From NCBI GenBank assembly GCA_001584585.1, contig LSYV01000012.1, forward strand, positions 1,369,884 through 1,381,314: a stretch of 11,431 nt of DNA, read 5' to 3'. Shown piece after piece: positions 8,221 through 11,431 of this stretch. Source of the DNA: Gonium pectorale (lineage: Eukaryota > Chlorophyta > Chlorophyceae > Chlamydomonadales > Volvocaceae). The notes under the pieces were generated by a model that was not told where the DNA came from, ran no database searches, and saw only the letters and a list, made by a program, of their open reading frames with translations. Numbering within the stretch: position 1 is the stretch's first letter; each line of letters starts with the position of its first letter. The position numbers and the translations under genes are program-made.

Positions 8221-11200
8221 ATGGCTTCTCTACAAGCTAGCGGCGTGGCCTGCGTGGGCTCGTCGCTCCTCGCGCCGCGACCAGGCCAGCCGCTGCCGCT
8301 CTTTGCGAGACGAACCTGCACACATAGCAGCGCTCCATCGACTTCAAAATACTGCTCATCTGCCATTTCTAGCGGAATCGAGGCGGGAGAGCGGAGAGCG
8401 CCATGCGGCTCGCCACACCGGCTTGCACAGCTCCCAGGCTCTCGACGGTTGCCGGAGCGAGGGGATCTGCTCGTGACGCAAGCTGGACCGGCGGGTGGCA
8501 TGGGAGCGCACGGGGGCGGCGTGGGGGACCCGGTAAGGGGCCGCCAGGCCATGCCCATGCATGGCTCCAAGCTGAAGTGTGCCTCTTCCCCCTCCTCTTA
8601 CCTCTCCCCGCTCATCTCCCACCTATCCCCAACTGCCCCTCAGATTGATTCGTGGCCCAGGCGCATTCTGTTGGGGGTCGCCCTGGGCTACATTGCGCTG
8701 GTGGTGCTGGTGCCCTTCTTCAACGTCTTCATCCAGGTGGGTGGCGCAGCCGGAGCGGGCAGGGGAGATGGCTAACGGGTCGCTGCGCGCGACGCCGAGT
8801 CGCAACAACGGAGCGGAGGTCTCGGGGAGCCTCTCCACAACCCGCTTGCTCCACGCCCAGTCCCGCCGCCGCCCCGCTCGTCGCGGGGGCCAGGGCGGGG
8901 CTGGTACTCCCTCTTGCGGGGGAGCAAGCGGGAACACGCTCCCAGGATCGGAGCGGCGCCTCATCCCTCCCGCCGCCTTAAAAGCACCATCGGGAGGGGC
9001 TTGCCGGATTGGCTGTCTGGGGGTCACTTTGTTGAGGAGGTTCTGACTAGAGGGGCCCGAGGCGCATGCCATCCTAATCACCTGCTGTCGGAGGTTGGGA
9101 GGGCTGGGGATAGCCAATCATGAGAGCCGGGCATGGGAACCCGCCCTGACTCTGGTGGGAGCCCGTCCTGGGCATGGGAGCCGGTCTCCGTGTGGGTTTG
9201 GGTGCGTGGGAGCAGGGGCCGCTCCCACCTTCCCTGGCCCCCCTCCAAGCGCACGGTGAGCGACCCCCGTAAACCTCAATCTCTATGTCGGTATGCGGCA
9301 CCGCGCAGCGGCCGTCCTGCCCCTCCGGCTCCAGCTACCTACGCGCCGCTCCGGCACTGCATCCCGTCCCACTTCACCATGTCGGCCGGCAGGCATCTCC
9401 TTCCTCTCTTCTTCCCGTGTGTCACGTCCCTCGACCGCAATCCCTCAGGCTTTTGCAAAGGGCATCGTGCCCTTCCTGGAGCACTGCCTGGATCCGGACT
9501 TCATACACGCGGTGAGGGCGGATCCAGCTTTAGATCCAGCGGCTGTGAAATCGAAACCAGGGATCCAGCGCCCCCCCGGGGCGCTGCTCCGGCGGCCTGC
9601 CCTGGGCTTTTGTGGGCTGAGGGGTAGATTGCACTTTTGACGCACGGGTCGTGCCGGCGCAGGACGGCAGCACAAACGGTAGAGTGGTCTCTTGGTGTAG
9701 GGGTTGCTGCGGCCATCAAGAGCCGGGGCGGGGGGCGGCGGGGCGGGGCGGCGCGCCCCCGGTGTGAGGACGGGTCGGGCGATAGCCGACGTGGGAGGCC
9801 CCCGGGTGGTGTGCGGGTGGCGAGGCGCCCGGGTCCTTGCGTTCTCGCCCTTGTTGCTTGCCTCCTCCCGTCTCGGCCCGCAAAACTCGGTCTAAAACAC
9901 ACAAGGGAGCATCGTGCCTTGTTCTAGCCACAGCACGGCCCCCGCATCTGCACATGGCGCCCCCCCCCGCCACCGACCACCGTCCATCGGCCCAGACCTC
10001 CCCGCGAAAGCGCCAATCCTACCTTTTTTCTGTACCCCGCATTCCCCCTCCCTGGCGCCCCTCCCCGCTGAGAACGCCTTCCAACCCAAACACCCAAGGG
10101 ACCCCCTCATCTCTCCCCCCAATGCCCCCGCAGCTTAAAATGACGCTGCTGCTGGCCCTGGTGACGGTGCCGCTCAATACCGTGTTTGGCACCGTGGCGG
10201 CCATCAACCTCACTCGGAACGAGTTCCCCGGGAAGGTGCGGCCCGGCCCGGGAGGGGAGGGCAGCGGGGCCGGAAGACGGGCCAGGGGAGGACACTGGGG
10301 CGACGGCAGGAGGAGGAGTGGCGCGGGAGGCGGGCCGGCGGGCGTGGGTGGGGGGGTGATACGGAACGGGAAACGGGGGGGGCGCGGGCGCTCACGTGCG
10401 CCTGTGGACCTGCGACGGGGTGTCTTCACCCGCTGCGGCCCTCCCCTGCCTTGAGCCCCCGGCCGCAGCCAGCGACCTGAACGGATGAAGACCTCAATCC
10501 ATCGATCCATGGAGGCTCGAGCGCTCTTTTCCTCCCTCTCCGCCTCCTAACCTGCCTCGGCCCCCGCCCCGGCCTCTGCCCCACCACCGCGACCCCCAGG
10601 TGTTCCTGATGTCGCTGCTGGACCTGCCCTTCTCCATCTCGCCCGTCGTCACGGGCCTCATGCTGACGCTGCTGTACGGCAGGACCGGCTGGTTTGCGGC
10701 GCTGCTGCGGGAGACGGGCATCTCGGTGGTCTTCGCCTTCACGGGTGGGGCGGAGCAGGGAGGGGCCGGGGTGGGGAGGGGCGTGGGGTGGGGAGGGTGG
10801 GGCCAGGGTGGGGAGGGGACGGTGGGGGACGGTGGGGTAGGGGAGGGGAGGCTTGCGACCCGGGCAAAACGGGATCCTGTGGGCCGGGTTTTGCAGGCCC
10901 CTGCGAGTGCACTACTGTCGCCGAGGCGGGCATTTGGGCGGCCTTCCCGCGTTCACGGCCGGGCTGGGCCAGGACAGCGGGGGGATGGTGATGGGAATGG
11001 GGGGGGCTTGGTTGGGGGAGCTGGTGCTGCAGCCTTTGCAGAACGGTGGCTAGCGAGTAAGCGCGTCCGGGGTGGTGGGTGGGCGCGTCACGGGGTTGCA
11101 AGGCGTCCTCAGACCTCCGGCTGGGGGGGAGGGGAGTAAGGCAGCTGCCGCGCGGGCCCCGCTCGTGGGGAGGTGCCCCGTGTCGGGGCCCCGGAGCCCC

Positions 11201-11431
11201 AGTCTGCAGTCGGCGCCACCGTAGCCGCCCATTCCCATTCCCGGTGGTGATGTTCTTCTCCCTCGGCCCACGGGCGGCAGGCCCCCCCCCTCCAGCGCCT
11301 GCCCACCTGCCTCCTCACCTCCCCCGCGCACCCCTCCCCGCCGCCCCTCTGCACCTCCGCCCGAACCTTCCCACCCCCAACCCCACGGCACTGGCGTTCG
11401 GCCACCATGTTCCGTGACCGCTGCCCTTCGG
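8221..11431 (+). CDS. SULP2: Chloroplast sulfate permease, CysW-type membrane subunit, 3' partial
   Basis: Exons: 8221-8532, 8644-8736, 9449-9511, 10134-10235 and 10600-10744, plus the start of a damaged exon at 11388. The first four junctions are phase 0 and the fifth is phase 1. The ATG at 8221 gives a Ser/Ala/Arg-rich start (MASLQASGVACVGSSLL) typical of a plastid transit peptide. Mature sequence follows: a first membrane helix at ~111-134, AFAKGIVPFLEHCLDPDFIHA, a second helix with VPLNTVFGTVAAINLTRNEFPGK reduced from the CysW pattern VPxNxVFG...RxxFPG, and VFLMSLLDLPFSISPVV, the CysW hallmark (LLDIPFxxSPVV). That pattern separates it from CysT. CysW pairs with CysT and the CysA ATPase in the sulfate ABC importer, here presumably in the chloroplast envelope as in Chlamydomonas. 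The EAA loop that contacts the ATPase would lie beyond the window. The region encoding residues ~50-104 is poorly supported by homology. Confidence 0.9.
10745..10853 (+). repeat. G-rich, quadruplex-prone start of a SULP2 intron
   Basis: Directly after the donor at 10745 the sense strand carries more than ten GGGG-type runs separated by one to a few bases. This far exceeds the usual pattern for G-quadruplex formation (four runs of at least three G with short loops). It would form in the pre-mRNA and on the non-template DNA strand. It may affect splicing or polymerase passage, and is also hard to sequence. Confidence 0.6.
11388..11431 (+). other. SULP2: Start of the next SULP2 exon, with apparent single-C insertions
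   Basis: As written, no frame continues the permease and no AG acceptor precedes this stretch. If single extra C bases are suspected at 11386, 11391, 11399, 11413 and 11419, the rest reads as an AG acceptor followed by a phase-matched GMALATMFVTLPF. That is the CysW continuation (GMxLxTxFVxxPF in bacterial CysW). Five insertions of one base type in the last ~46 bases point to base-calling or assembly error at a contig end rather than gene decay, since the upstream exons are intact. Confidence 0.6.

Noticed and set aside
1..11431. tRNA, rRNA, CRISPR arrays, transposon ends or integrated virus
   Set aside because: No cloverleaf-like segments, spaced array repeats, transposase or reverse-transcriptase-like coding, or long terminal or inverted repeats were seen. 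The long non-coding stretches are explained as introns and untranslated regions.

Overview
The window is nuclear DNA from a green alga, most likely a volvocalean chlorophyte (Chlamydomonas/Volvox relatives). The reasons are very high GC, genes split by GT-AG introns of about 110-710 bases, a TGTAA-type polyadenylation signal, Ala/Gly/Pro/Glu-rich linkers, and the gene content: a nuclear-encoded plastid sulfate permease subunit next to a selenocysteine-containing SelT. No single long reading frame represents any of these genes. I rebuilt each from exons whose splice phases agree.

Layout. (1) Plus strand, 1-3588: the 3' seven exons of a gene for a tandem universal stress protein (USP), with two USP-like domains joined by a low-complexity linker. 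Its start lies upstream of the window. (2) 3589-6195: about 2.6 kb between convergent genes. It holds the USP gene's 3' untranslated region (a TGTAA lies at 4555) and presumably that of the next gene; I see no convincing gene in it. (3) Minus strand, 8035-6196: a complete four-exon gene for selenoprotein T (SelT), with an in-frame TGA (7867-7865) inside a CxxU redox motif and a real TAG stop. (4) 8036-8220: a 185-base divergent intergenic region that must hold both promoters. (5) Plus strand, 8221 to the window end: five clean exons of a chloroplast sulfate permease CysW-like subunit (SULP2 type), then the start of a sixth exon (11388-11431) that appears to carry several single-C insertions. 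The gene runs off the window.

How the genes relate. The sulfate permease would import sulfate (and, from general knowledge of sulfate transporters, selenate) into the plastid, while SelT depends on selenocysteine. Their head-to-head placement around one short promoter region is suggestive but not proof of co-regulation. The USP gene is convergent with SELT and has no evident functional link.

Main points for a second look: the TGA-to-Sec recoding, the lack of any ATGA or GTGA SECIS core in the first ~750 bases after the SELT stop, the short divergent promoter, and the frameshift-rich last exon, which looks like poor sequence at a contig end.
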